Assembly: GCA_033782935.1 (NCBI GenBank)
Contig: JAWQEG010001421.1
Coordinates: forward strand, 55,793-119,792
DNA length: 64,000 bases
Source of the DNA: Petrolisthes cinctipes
Lineage: Eukaryota; Arthropoda; Malacostraca; Decapoda; Porcellanidae
Direction of reading: 5' to 3'
How positions within the stretch are numbered: the first letter of the stretch is position 1; every line of letters starts with the position of its first letter. The position numbers and the translations under genes were made by a program. Positions 28,555 through 38,983 of this stretch are shown here, piece by piece. Below the pieces are notes generated by a model. It ran no database searches. It worked only from the letters and a program-made list of their open reading frames with translations, and was not told where the DNA came from.

Positions 28555-30024
28555 CTATTAGGGAAAGCATAGTAATGAGGGTAAAATGTCTGTGAAGTAC
28601 ATCTTGTTTGATCTTGCTTCATTTTTTATCACTAGATGTTAGTTCAAATTATCAGTTTTTTATATGAATTATATTGTTGATTATGAATAAACTGAAATTG
28701 TTATAACATTTGGTTAACAGTTTATCCTTCCCTCCAATAAGAAAAATCATCTGATGATGAAAATCAGTCAAGTACAATATAGTACTGTTTAGGAGTTAAA
28801 ATCAAAGAGGACTGATCGTTATCTTCTTGTGTTTAACTAGCTTTCTCCAGAGCTCCCCAAGCGGGTGGTAATGGCAATTTTTCATATCTTCTTGTTCAGT
28901 GCCTTTTCTGATGGAGCAAGATGGAAACACCTTTCCATCCACATCTGACTGTGTTTCACCTTTCCCAGGAGGCCACTGAAAGCTGAGAAGGTTAGCACAG
29001 ATCTCATTAACAACAAGACACAGATATCAGATTATGGGGTTTGAAAAATTTTCTATTTACTGTAAACTTCACAGATACAATACTCTACAAAGAAGTTCAC
29101 TGCCCAGGGGGGCTGACTTTATTCTCTGAATATTAGCCATCCCCCACAGGGCTAGAATAAAGATTGTGTAGGATCTAGTAACTTTCTAGTGGAGTTGACA
29201 AGATCTCCCCACATGAATTAAAAATCCACTTGAGGTGTACTGCAACCGGAGTTTTTTTTTTTTTTTTTTTTTTTTCCCCATTGCTGTATGGACCGCCAGC
29301 ACACGGGGGTGCATTATCCCTTTACATACAGCAGTCTATATTCCCTCCCTCTTTCCGGTCCCTTCAGGGCTAATCTCATGGAAGGTGCGGCCCTACTTGT
29401 AGCTCTTGTGGTAACGAAGACTTGGGCCCACAGCACTAGCTGTGGGGTCATAGACCTTCCCCACATTCTCCCTGACGGTCAGAAGCCCCCAGACTCCCTG
29501 GTCCAGTAAGCTCTTGTCCCATTTCCCTGGGATGTGCTTCGGTAGCCCAGGCATATAGGGTCAGCCCCTCCTTTATTTTAATTTGTTTTTTTACTGCGAC
29601 CCGAGAGTACCAGGGGTCAATGGGGCAGGAGGCCATTCTGCCCCGGGAGAACATCAACAACAAAGAAGCTCAAGTATATGTGAGGTAATCTTTGGAGGTG
29701 AAAGGATGGAAGAAGTTATTTCATTCAAACTATATGGGAACAGCAGATGGTTGCATCTATTTTTATAAGCAAAATAATCATTTAATCCTGAACAATTTTT
29801 GTTGGTATTAGAAGAGAGTACAGTACCAGTAGTTATAACAAGAATAAAAGCAAGAAAAGCAGGTAGGCTTCTGTGTTAATATGAACAACAATGGTTATAT
29901 ACTAAAATATACACTGTAAATGGTTTAATAACAAGAGAAAGTGCTGTGTTTAACAAGAAGTAAAGCAGAACTCTATACTGTATAACAAAGAAAAACAGAA
30001 CTTGGATAATATGTGTGAACTCAC
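28555..30024 (-). other. GINS3 intron 3 with a retroposed insert
   Basis: This 1.47-kb intron lies between GAG|gtgagt at 30025/30024 and AATAG at 28555. It contains the GC-rich poly-T-headed insert at 29252-29660. The remainder is AT-rich and featureless. Confidence 0.85.
29252..29660 (-). mobile_element. Poly(A)-tailed retroposed sequence of unknown family
   Basis: A run of about 25 T at 29252-29276, which is poly(A) on the minus strand, adjoins about 380 bp of GC-rich sequence unlike the AT-rich intron. The body includes GGCAGAATGGCCTCCTGCC near its 5' end (reverse strand). That layout fits a SINE or a processed transcript copied in the minus direction. I recognise no tRNA-type promoter boxes or protein in it, and saw no clear target duplication. 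Confidence 0.5.
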
Positions 30025-30154
30025 CTCAACAAGCAGCAGACCTAGTGTGGTGCCCTCAGGTCCAGCCAGTGGAAGAAGGTGTTGGCCAAGTTCATAAAAA
30101 TGTGGAGAGAGTGTGTGAAGGTCCACCAGAGCTGCATCAGCCTTCAATATCTCC
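30025..30154 (-). CDS. GINS3: GINS complex subunit 3 (PSF3), exon 3
   Basis: This exon follows CATGACGCAG and completes a split arginine (AG|G). It reads EILKADAALVDLHTLSPHFY, then ELGQHLLPLAGPEGTTLGLLLVE, ending in phase 0 at GAG|gtgagt. The VDLH-(L/M)-PHFY motif is the most recognisable PSF3 signature (human VVDLHKMGPHFY). It forms part of the helical core that packs on the other GINS subunits. Confidence 0.95.
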
Positions 30155-30348
30155 CTGCGTCATGAGAAAATGTAATTTCATATCAGTACTGCACTACTCT
30201 AAACAAAAACAATGTAACAGCACAAGAAATTTTTACAAATTAGGTATTTGAGAAAAAACAATATACAAAATTGAAAATGCATGGGTATATAATACCTATA
30301 TATAAGACCATAATTATAAAATGTTAGGATCAAGTCATTCTATTCCAC

Positions 30349-30490
30349 CTGTATCTTTCCCTGAAGGTCTTGGGCAGCTGGCATGAGACGATCTGCCGAC
30401 GAGAGGCCAAGGCACGCGCCAGCCAACATGGTAGCTCCAATTTAGTGCCCACTTCTAAATCTTTGCTGCCACCAGAAGGGTCCAAAAAGC
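30349..30490 (-). CDS. GINS3: GINS complex subunit 3 (PSF3), exon 2
   Basis: This exon starts after TTTTCTTCAG, giving GFLDPSGG..DLEVGTKLELPCWLA and then RALASRRQIVSCQLPKTFRERY. The TKLELP-WLA segment matches human SKLELPLWLAKGL, the strand-helix junction conserved in PSF3. The phases (1 in, 2 out) fit exons 1 and 3 exactly. The donor CAG|gtggaa is weaker than the other GINS3 donors but is the only position that preserves frame. Confidence 0.93.
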
Positions 30491-32171
30491 CTGAAGAAAA
30501 GCATATAAATCTTTAAAATTGGTCCATGACATAATGTATTTTATCATCCAAACCAAACAGATCAATATTGAATTATTTTTTTTTTTTTACACCTGACCAT
30601 GTATGACATGTTCTCTCAGACCTTGATGGAAGGTTATGTTCCCCTTCACACCCTGTCCATCAGCCAATTACTCATCAACAAAACAGTTACTAATTAATAT
30701 AATGTACAGTACTGGTAATGTACTTTTGATTCATAACATAACTAAAGATTTTTGGTATATTATCTGGGCCTATGTCCAGTACAGTAATAAAAAAAATAAA
30801 AAAAATTTTTTGGTCTACTATGGTAATACTGCATACTTAAGGTACAATATGTACTGAATCACTAAACCTAGGTTACCAACAAGTGATTAGGCAAAACCTA
30901 GTTCACACTGATACGGCAAAATTAACGATAATGAAGTCCTGTACAGTATTGTGCTTCAAATTCTGAAGTTCCCCTAACCCAACCTCTTTTGGAGGTAGGG
31001 CAAAGATGGGGCTAATATTGCGATTATCTGCACCAGCGAACTACTGGATAGGTTAGGTTGGGTTTGGTAGGGTTTGGTTACCTTTATCAATACTGTACCC
31101 AGTGGAATTATCTTGTGGAAATGTATTCTTTGTTAGATATTTCAATTTTAAGATACTACTTTCTGTAGTGGAAGGATGAACTGCGGTCGGGCAGACAGCG
31201 TTACCAGGGCTATTTGGTGAAATTATGAAAGGGCCTGCAAGCAGTTGTGTACATTATGGATGACCCGCCCAATTGGGCTACTTTTGGCTACTATCCACAT
31301 GATCTATTTTATTTTTATAGGTCTCAAAGGACACTAGGTTAGGTCCTGAAGGACACTAGGTTAGGTCCTGAAGGACACTAGGTTTGGTCCCGAAGTTCAC
31401 TAGGTTAGATCCTGATGGTAGCCATAAGCTAGGTTAGGTTTAATCAGGCTAGGTTGTGGTAAAAATGCACTGTCGCTCTTTTATTCCATGATACCTCAAA
31501 CAGGGTACTGTATATTGGTTTATCCAAAAAAATGTTGGGAAAAAATAGGTGTTTTCCATTTCTGTGAATCTGTGGCTCAACTTATACTTTACCCCAGACC
31601 TAACCTATCGTGATGCATAATTACCGTATGATGCCACGAATGATAAAGAGAAGACTGAGTTAGGCCATAAAGACCTTGTAGCCTAACTTAGTTACAAGGG
31701 AGGAGGCAGAGAGGGGGACAGCAAGCAAGCACAAAAGAAAAATAAGGCAAGGAAGGACACATGAAGAGAACCAAGGGATAAGTAAGATAGGCTAGGGTTC
31801 AAAGGGGTGTCAAACCCCTCAGAATAATGCACACAATCTTGCAGGCACTACTGTATTACATTAATTGGCCTAACAAATTAAACAACATGGAGGGGTTCTG
31901 TTTCCTGGCATAGTTTGGAGGAATCAGTAGTAGTTTGGAGGAATCCGTAGCCTTTCAAATTCCCATAATAGGTTACATTGGAGGTAAATGAGTCCTTCAA
32001 ATATTGCCACAAAACACCACCACACACCTATAGGTAAGGAAGAGGCTTGTTTCGTGGCATGTCAAGGAGGAATCAGGAAGCCGCCAATTATTTTTACTCT
32101 TTCAACACCACAAAATACCCAAAAAACTGTATATTTATATTATTTTATGTTTTTTTACATTATTTACTCAC
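30491..32171 (-). other. GINS3 intron 1
   Basis: This 1.68-kb intron between TTA G|gtgagt and CTTCAG holds a 22-bp tandem repeat (31325-31400) and two copies of the TTTGGAG hairpin motif (about 31897-31965 and 32045-32097). It also has several short AGGTTAGG words. Confidence 0.8.
31318..31405. repeat. 22-bp tandem repeat
   Basis: About four units of TTAGGTCCTGAAGGACACTAGG (at 31337, 31359 and neighbours), the last ones diverged. Each unit contains the near-palindrome TCCTGAAGGA. It sits inside GINS3 intron 1. Confidence 0.8.
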
Positions 32172-32286
32172 CTAAGTCGTGCGCAGTTTTTTCAAATTTA
32201 CAGGGGACCTTTTCATTTGTTGCTAAAATATCTTCAATGCTAAAATAGCTGGGAAAATAACTTGGGTAGTGTAGCGCCACTGCCAT
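32172..32286 (-). CDS. GINS3: GINS complex subunit 3 (PSF3), exon 1 with start codon
   Basis: PSF3 is one of four subunits of GINS, which joins Cdc45 and Mcm2-7 to make the replicative CMG helicase in the nucleus. This exon encodes MAVALHYPSYFPSYFSIEDI, then LATNEKVPCKFEKTAHDL, ending TTA G|gtgagt. YFSIEDIL..EKVPCKFE matches the N-terminal beta-strand region of animal PSF3 (human FLSLDDILMSHEKLPV). The Met at 32284-32286 is chosen because it gives a family-like 20-residue lead; the frame is open further upstream but that sequence is not conserved. The four exons (115, 142, 130 and 228 nt) join in frame to 204 residues, against about 216 in human. A hAT element ends 58 bp upstream of the ATG. 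Confidence 0.94.
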
Positions 32287-32336
32287 TGTTTTAAACTTGA
32301 ACAGCTGACTGTACAGTGGTGCCAGCTGCCAGGTCT

Positions 32337-32344
32337 GCCAGGAG
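32337..32344. repeat. 8-bp target duplication, left
   Basis: GCCAGGAG here is repeated exactly at 34559-34566 and flanks the hAT-like element at 32345-34558. Confidence 0.88.
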
Positions 32345-32526
32345 CAGTGTTGCCACTTTCGACTCGGGCTCCACCCACAAAGGCAGCCCATTTCATCCAC
32401 AAAAAAATCCACATATATTTATAGTATACCCACAAATGTTTGCATATTATTTACTGTAATTAGTAAACAGTTTACGAAATTTTTGGACAAGTAATATCAT
32501 TTTAACTCAGACACAGTTCATGGGTT

Positions 32527-32725
32527 CTTATGGTGTAAATGTTAGCACACTCGCCTGCAAGCGAGAAATCCCAGGTCAGTGGAATTGTTAGACAATTTAT
32601 GCAGCCCCTTATGTCCCTGTTCACCTATCAGTAAGTAGGTACCTGGCTGTAAGTGCAAGCCTTGTAGGGTGGGGGAAGATGTGTTATTGTAACAAGACTT
32701 GACTGCCTTAATGACCAACACCATT
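32527..32725 (+). mobile_element. tRNA-derived SINE
   Basis: The head TGTAAATGTTAGCACACTCG followed by CCTGCAAGCGAGAAATCCCAGGTC has the layout of a tRNA D-arm, anticodon stem-loop (CTCGC..GCGAG pairs) and a decayed B box. The body contains CTGTTCACCTATCAGTAAGT and AGGTACCTGG, a segment I associate with tRNA-SINEs of aquatic invertebrates. It lies inside the hAT-like element. Confidence 0.65.
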
Positions 32726-32997
32726 AAGCCCCGGGACCCACCAGCGACAACACCTAACCCCCCACTCGTTCCTGCCCCCGCTAGCTCATGCCCACCTTGT
32801 GCATCCCACCAAGGACCACGCTAAGACATAGGCCCTGCTACAGTACTCAAGCCTAGACAAGACTCAACGCAGGCGAGCAGGAAGACTATCTCTGGTACTT
32901 GGGATCCCTACGAACCTTGTCCCACTATTGTGAATAAAGTTGTACCTAGTATTGGCATCTGCTGTAACATCCTGGTAGTAACCAGCCATCCCGGCTG

Positions 32998-33001
<4 letters not shown>

Positions 33002-33053
<52 letters not shown>
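33002..33053. repeat. (AT)n microsatellite
   Basis: About 26 uninterrupted AT units. Confidence 0.95.
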
Positions 33054-33056
<3 letters not shown>

Positions 33057-33465
33057 CTTCAAGGAGGAGTTGCATGCAAGCACTCGTGGAAATTTCTGGA
33101 TGTATCTAGAATATTCCATAATGTTTTTTAGCTCTTGAAGTAAGTCCCAGCCTGCTGCTGCAGTCTGTCTCATTGCTTAATTATGAGGAATTAATTAACA
33201 GTTTTTATTCCGCCCAGCCTACGTACCGAGTTACATAACCTAATATAGCCTAGTTTGGGTGGAATTCCAAAGATAATAATTTTCGGAACGCGTCAATATA
33301 TGCATGAATTTATTTACTACTGTACATATATGGCTCCATGACTGTCTCGTTGTATACGATGGTGTGGTACCGGTACAATGGCTCCATGGACAAACAACAG
33401 AGCCGTCGTACAGTACCACACCATCGTATACACACACACACACATGTACACCTATATGGAAGGAG

Positions 33466-33600
33466 CTTGTTTGTTTCGTGGCATGGTGAGGAGGAATCAG
33501 AAGCCTCCAATTTTCATACGCGATCACAGGGTCCTTTAAGGGGAAATTCTCTAGTGGGTGAATTGGAAGACTACTTATTTCTCCAAACTATACTAGAGAA
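33466..33600. mobile_element. Facing pair of TTTGGAG hairpin motifs
   Basis: A plus copy (GTTTCGTGGCATGGTGAGG..AATCAGAAGCCTCCAATTTTC, 33470-33518) faces a diverged minus copy (TTGGAAGACTACTTATTTC then TCCAAACTATACTAG, 33566-33598). Together they fold into a long hairpin with about 45 bp of loop. A poly-A/CA tract follows at 33600. A single plus copy follows at 33653-33690. Confidence 0.65.
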
Positions 33601-33718
33601 AAAAAAAAAAAAAAAAAACACACACAGACACGCTCAATGGTACTAATAAGGGATCAGTTGTTTCGTGGCATAGTTTGGAGGAATCACACACCTTAAACTC
33701 ACCAACAGTAGTAATCTT

Positions 33719-34157
33719 AGGGTTAATGTTGATAAAGTCTACGGTCATTGCTACCCACGTTTCATTATGTTAGTAAATATTGAAGGAAGATGAATGAGAA
33801 AAACCTAATAGGGAGGGCAGTGCCACCCTTTGCCATCCCATTATGGATGAGCCTGTTTATGCTCATGAAAATTGAACACATTCACCTAGCCCACACTTTC
33901 AGGGTTAATGTTGATAAAGTCTACGGTCATTGCTACCCACGTTTCAGTATGTTAGTAAATATTGAAGGAAGATGAATGAGAAAAACCTGAGAAAAACCTT
34001 CAAACTCACCAACAGTAGTAATCTCAGGATTAATGTTGATAAAGTCTACTGTCATTGCTACCCATGTTTCAGTATGTTCGTAAATATTGAAGGAAGATGA
34101 ATGAGAAAAACCTGATAGGGAGGGCAGTGCCACCCTTTGCCCTCCCATTATGGATGG
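33719..34157. repeat. Three-copy tandem repeat
   Basis: Three copies start at about 33719, 33901 and 34026, each with GGTTAATGTTGATAAAGTCT, ACGGTCATTGCTACCCACGT and GAAGGAAGATGAATGAGAAA. Copies 1 and 3 extend through GGGAGGGCAGTGCCACCCTT, and copy 2 is cut short. Copy 3 continues into a perfect 16-bp stem, CCCTTTGCCCTCCCAT at 34133-34148 with its inverse at 34154-34169 and a 5-nt loop. Confidence 0.85.
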
Positions 34158-34169
34158 GAGGGCAAAGGG
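34133..34169. other. Perfect 16-bp inverted repeat (hairpin)
   Basis: CCCTTTGCCCTCCCAT and its exact inverse complement are separated by five bases. Such a GC-rich perfect stem in AT-rich DNA stands out. It could be the terminus of a small foldback element or a cruciform. I do not call it a terminator, since this is eukaryotic DNA. Confidence 0.8.
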
Positions 34170-34558
34170 CTGAGGCACAGTCGGCGAGAGACGTTCAGTC
34201 TGTTGGAAGGGAAGGGGGAGGGGAAGCGAAGCGTACGGGAAGGAAACGAGTCTAAAAGACTGGGTCACTGGAGTATAATATTATGTGTTGTCCTTTTGGT
34301 TCGGGACACAACATTTGACAATGTTCAAAGGTTTTCTACATAATTTCATTTTGTTGATTGATTTTAGCATATCTACAACTTTTTTTTCCACAAGAAATCC
34401 ACAAAATATTAAAATTCCACAAAAGAATCCATGTACAGTTATATATCCACAAAAAAGATCCATAAATTCTGTGTTTAACTGTACTGTCTACAAAGGGTTC
34501 CACAGAAGGTAATTTTATCCATAAATTTGTGGATAATATACACGAAGTGGCAATACTG

Positions 34559-35399
34559 GCCAGGAGTAAACAGGGAAATGTGTGAGGTAAAAAGGAAATT
34601 TTTTAATCTGTTGTTCAAGTTGGGAGAATTTCGTCAAGCAGACCTGGCAACACTGTAATCTAGATGACAGTAATGACACTCACTGGGTATCTGGCAACAG
34701 TGTTTGTTTATTGACAAGTGACTGGTGGTGGAAAGACCTCCTCGTTATATTATTTCAATGAGCTTTTATATTCATTTTTGTCACGAGTCTTGCATTCAGG
34801 AAAGCTAATATTTTTCTAGGGAGATTGCAGCCGGTACTGACGTTAACTTAATGTTAAAAATAACTATATTATTGAGTGAAAACAACGATAACTGAGTGAA
34901 TGGAGCCGGTAATATCACTGGTGTCGGCAGGAGGTATGCGTTAACTTAATATTAAAAGAATATCGATATAAGAAAAAAAGAACGATAATATTAAGTAAAT
35001 GGAGCCTCCGAGCCGGTAATATCAATGGTGTCAGCAGGAGGTACGATGATAATGATGATGGAACAACAACCTCACCTTCACCACCACTAACACCCACACA
35101 CCAACCTCCAGCCAGCCCCTGGGGTTATGTGTAAGTCAGTTTGTTTAACTCGTAAGGAAATACAATCCAATAGCCAAATAACGGTACAAGTTGCCAGTGT
35201 GAATATTCCTTGAAAAAGGCAATATCAGTAGCCAACCTTAACGTTAGTCATTGTCAAAACCATGTGATGGCTGTAAAAATTGTTGATTTACATATACTTG
35301 CGTATTAGATGGCGCCTCCGGCGCCATACACTCATACACTCAGCCCTACGGGTGCCTTCGGCGTCTTTGTGCACTACCAACAGACATAGCGGGAACAGG
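34559..35399. other. Intergenic, degenerate ~100-bp tandem repeats
   Basis: Between 34835 and 35045 the sequence repeats GTTAACTTAATRTTAAAA, AACGATAA and GGAGCCGGTAATATCA-TGGTGT-GCAGGAGGTA, in two full and one partial unit of about 100 bp. The end (35098-35140) contains a donor-like TTATGT|gtaagt, so a 5' non-coding exon is conceivable but unsupported. Nothing else is seen. Confidence 0.5.
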
Positions 35400-36252
35400 C
35401 TTCTATGTACCATTGGCTGCTATGTCCCAGTGGCTGCTATGTACCATCCATGGCTGCTAAGCAGTATGCACCGCGGTTGCTATGTACCATAAACCAAATA
35501 GGGTATGCAAGGTTTTTAAACACATTGTATATGATACATTTTTTTTAGTTTTTACAATACAACTTACCCTTAAAGTGTGATGAAGGAATTTTGAAACAAA
35601 CTGTATAGGCCTCCTATGCGTACAGTACCATAAGCCTGCTCATTTATTACGGTACTTCGAAACTCCAGTGGACCTGCTCATTCATTACTTCGAAACTCCA
35701 GTGGATCTGCTCATTCATTACTTTGAAACTCCAGTGGACCTGCTCATCAGTTACTTCACAACTTCAGTGGAGTGTGGACCTGCTTATTCAGTTATCCTTC
35801 TGGTGCAATAATGGCATGTGCTGTTTTCATTTGTTCAGGATGTGGGTTGGAAGTATACTCACCAAAGTCAACCAACAATGGTACAGTTGGCCAGTGGCCA
35901 AACATGAAGCTGGTTTGGCTCGTTACTTGTGAGGTAGCCACAAAAGAAAGGAAAGTGAAAAAAGATGTAGTTTGTTGACAGGCAGACAGTAAAATATTAT
36001 TACTGTCTGCTTGTCAACAAACTATAACTTTTGCTCACTTTCCTTCCTGTTGTAGCCATCTCACAAGTACCAGATTCATATGTGGGCAACTGTACATGTA
36101 AACCAGAGCCATGGTACTGTACTGTACATAGGAGCCGGTACATAGCAGCCCTGCAATGGTACGTATAAGCCAAAGCGGTGGTACATTGTAGCCGACGGTA
36201 CATAGCAGCTAAGAAGCGACATAGCACGTGCTTGTAGTTTTGCCCCTCCACA
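35400..36252. mobile_element. Large foldback element with near-perfect centre
   Basis: The sequence is a long imperfect palindrome centred at about 35998. TTTGTTGACAGGCAGACAGTAA on the left matches the inverse of TTACTGTCTGCTTGTCAACA on the right across an AATATT centre. Arms continue outwards: GTTACTTGTGAGGTAGCC matches the inverse of GGCTAC-type sequence at 36052-36070. Beyond that, a GGCTGCTATGTACCAT array (35403-35490) is mirrored by GGTACATAGCAGCC at 36134-36220. There is no coding frame. This is typical of a foldback transposon or MITE. Confidence 0.75.
35636..35775. repeat. 33-bp tandem repeat, about four copies
   Basis: The unit CCTGCTCATTCATTACTTCG followed by AAACTCCAGTGGA is repeated four times with small changes. 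The array lies in the left arm of the foldback element and has no matching array in the right arm, so it expanded after the arms formed. Confidence 0.88.
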
Positions 36253-37538
36253 CTATTCTCACAGGTGGACATAGGCAATTTTTCAAATTAGGTACATTGA
36301 AAAGAATGTTTTTTGAAAGCCTTAACCATATACAGTATAGTTAAAATACAAATAATAAAAAAAAAAAATGAAAAAGAAAAAAAAAATCTTATATCATCAA
36401 ATCTCTTTCAAGAGTAGTTTATTACAACCCCCTAAGCATATGTATTATCCACAAAAAATTTCGTGTTGATAATTCAATGGACCCAGGAGTGGTTAGGTTT
36501 GGATGGACGGACATAGTCACTTTGTGAAATTATATATAGATTTAAGGTTTGATTAAGTTAGGGTGGGTTGAATTGGTGGTAATTTTGGATTCTGAGTTGT
36601 ACCACTGATATGGATGCCGGGAGGTAGCTAGTCAAGGATTGTACATGTATTATGTTAACAGTTAGTTAAGCATCACCACACACTTTCAGGGAGGATGTCA
36701 TGTATCAAGATAATATCCATTGTCTTTTTTAGATTAATGTTTAAAGACTTACTGGTTAGGTTAGGTTAGGTTTAGAGACATACTGGTACGGTTAGGCAAT
36801 GGTAGCTTCCTATACCGTACTGTAGGAAATTTTGGTAAAGTTTACAAACCTTCGGAAAAGGAACCTCCATAGTGATTTCCTTAATTTTATCACACATGCT
36901 TGTTCTTCCCTTACCCAACCATTTCCCGGAGTGTTATGGCGCTATATGACCTCGCTGTTGTGGTGCCTAATGTCAATCAATCAATCAATTAATCCCTGAG
37001 TATTATGCAGTAAAATACCTCCTTCACTCTCAGAGGTTGCCCCATCAGAGTCAGGTTTTAAAATTTTGTTGGGAAGTTAATCCAGTAAGTGGTGCTGTAG
37101 TCATGTTGGTGATGATGCACTTTCCTGGTAGCAAGCTCAAAAATATTGCAACTCATTTTAGAGGAGAGTCAGTCTTGCGTGCCAGAAATTCCTTAGCTAA
37201 TGTGTATGTGTATGTGTGGCAGACGTAGATGGTGTGGTGAAGTTCATATAATTATTTTGATATGGAAATGTAATTTTATATATCATTCTGATAGTACAGT
37301 ACTGTACGATACTGGAGTGTGAAAATTTTAGGGGTAGTATGTGAATGTATAGATTTGCAGAACACTGTATGCTACTAAAAATTCATATTTCACTGACTGT
37401 TGAAATTTTGATGTAGCTGTACTATTGACAATTTCATTGAATCAGTGTACTATAGTTGTTTAACCAAATACTGTATTTATTTATTTTTCTTTTGGAAAAA
37501 GTATTTGAACTTTGAAATCATTTTGATGTCCCTATATA
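36253..37538. other. Intergenic, no gene seen
   Basis: AT-rich sequence with an A-rich low-complexity patch (36350-36390), AGGTTAGGTTAGGTT at about 36757, and a retroposon tail at 36937-36993. No exon is recognised. Confidence 0.6.
36937..36993 (+). repeat. Retroposon 3' tail with (ATCA)n
   Basis: GGCGCTATATGACCTCG followed by GGTGCCTAATGTCAATCAAT is the inverse of the sequences at 26876 and 27054. It is the 3' end of a retroposon with a CAAT microsatellite tail, pointing right. Confidence 0.65.
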
Positions 37539-37541
37539 GTA

Positions 37542-38884
37542 CCATAAAACTTCCTAACTTCGGACTGCGCCATAACTTCGGACATTTCGCGAAAAAATGT
37601 AATAATTCAACTGTACTGGAAGAGCTGGCTATATTTGCAAAAAATAACGATGGTGTTAGTTAGGGGAATGTTCAAAGACTATTATGTATAAATTCTATTA
37701 CAATAGCTTGAATATGTGCGGGTGAAAATATTCGACAAATGCAATGAAAAAAAAGTCTGCATTTTTTAATCCTGCATGCAAACTTTGTTCACACAAAACA
37801 AAGAGTTTCAATTGTAAGAACGTGAATGGTATGATTATATGTGGACACTCTCTGTAAGTACTGGGCAGTAAACAAATTTAAAATATATGCATGCATAACC
37901 ATGTTATGATTTTTTTAGTGAATATTTCTAATTTTTACAGAAAAAAGTCCCAACTTCGGACAGACAAATTAATACGGTACCGGTACTTGACTGCAAGCAA
38001 AGGATGATTTTTTATGTAGATGTAAACCTATGGCCTAAGTAATGATACCGTGATACCGGTACCCAAATAATATGTGATATAGTTCTGTAAGATTGTCAGT
38101 ACTACCAGTACCAAAGTTATTACCTGTAAGGTGCTATAGTACGGTGCCTTAACCAGTAATGAGTTTTATTTTGAAGAAAAAAGTTATATTAGTTATTTAG
38201 TTATAGTATTTTATACAGGTAATCAAGTCAAGGAATATAGGAAGTGGGTGTGTGTGTCATTAGTACCTGGAATTATGTTATTATGTATTATGTACCTTAC
38301 GTAGGTCCTATTATGTTATTTCAGTATGCATTTGTTGAGTCAGTGAGGTAGCAACTTGATATTTAGGTGAAGTTTTTTTTTGGAAGAAGTCACTTCCTCT
38401 TCCAGTTTTGTGTATAAGCTAGAAAAGTTTTTGAATAGTTCTTAGATCTATGCCAAGAAAACCTCACTACAATGTGATATGATACAACTTATTGTGATCT
38501 CAATTTATGTGCTTAAAAAAGAAGCTATTTTTGGATATACCGGTATCTCTTTATATTTGCATAACTCGGGCCATGAATGCGGCAAATTTTTTTTAATATT
38601 TTTTAAAAACTCCTCAGGTGTCCGAAGTTCAGCCAGCGTGTCCAGAGATCGATAAAGGGAAAATACTCCTATCCGAAGTTAGGAAATTTCTGCCTAACTT
38701 CGGACACTTGAAAATTGAAAAAAAAAAAAGCATGTATTTAGCGTGCTTAATTTTTTATATTATATGGATTTAGTAGGTACTCTACCTGGCTACCACATGA
38801 CACCAACAGGAATAAAATTGCACCATTATTAACAGAGTTATTCACAAAAACATGTAAAAAATGTCCGAAGTTAGGGTGTTTTAC
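37542..38884. mobile_element. TA-flanked DNA transposon with AACTTCGGAC repeats
   Basis: The left end CCATAAAACTTCCTAACTTC then GGAC (from 37542) and the inverted right end CCGTAAAACACCCTAACTTC then GGAC (from 38884) are 24-bp terminal repeats flanked by TA. The word AACTTCGGAC recurs at least seven times on both strands (37557, 37574, 37954, 38625 inverse, 38673 inverse, 38697, 38863 inverse), including a facing pair at 38673-38706. There is no transposase frame. The TA flank suggests the Tc1/mariner/pogo superfamily; the family is not one I recognise. Confidence 0.75.
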
Positions 38885-38983
38885 GGTAGTTATCTGGAGT
38901 GAGCCTACAAGATCATTTTTTCTTACAGTATGCACAATCATAGTGCAGTAACTACTTAGAAAATGATACTTTTGTTCTGGCAG

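Larger units (their letters stand above)
32345..34558. mobile_element. 2.2-kb hAT-like element immediately upstream of GINS3
   Basis: The ends are CAGTGTTGCCACTTTCG (32345) and, on the reverse strand from 34558, CAGTATTGCCACTTCG. A perfect GCCAGGAG duplication flanks them, the 8-bp length of hAT insertions. TCCACAAA words are repeated in both subterminal regions (32395-32440 and 34385-34460), as expected of transposase-binding subterminal repeats. No transposase frame remains. The interior has collected a tRNA-type SINE, an AT microsatellite, hairpin-motif copies and a three-copy tandem block. The left end lies 58 bp from the GINS3 ATG, so the GINS3 promoter must lie within it, across it, or in the short remaining stretch. 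Confidence 0.85.

Noticed and set aside
35723..36278. Paired frames on both strands with similar peptides
   Set aside because: The similarity (..TCE(V/M)AT..RKV..) reflects the inverted repeat arms, not two genes.
36757..36772. Interstitial telomere (TTAGG)n array
   Set aside because: Only two to three units occur here and near 25320 and 31430; too short to be anything but chance or degenerate words.
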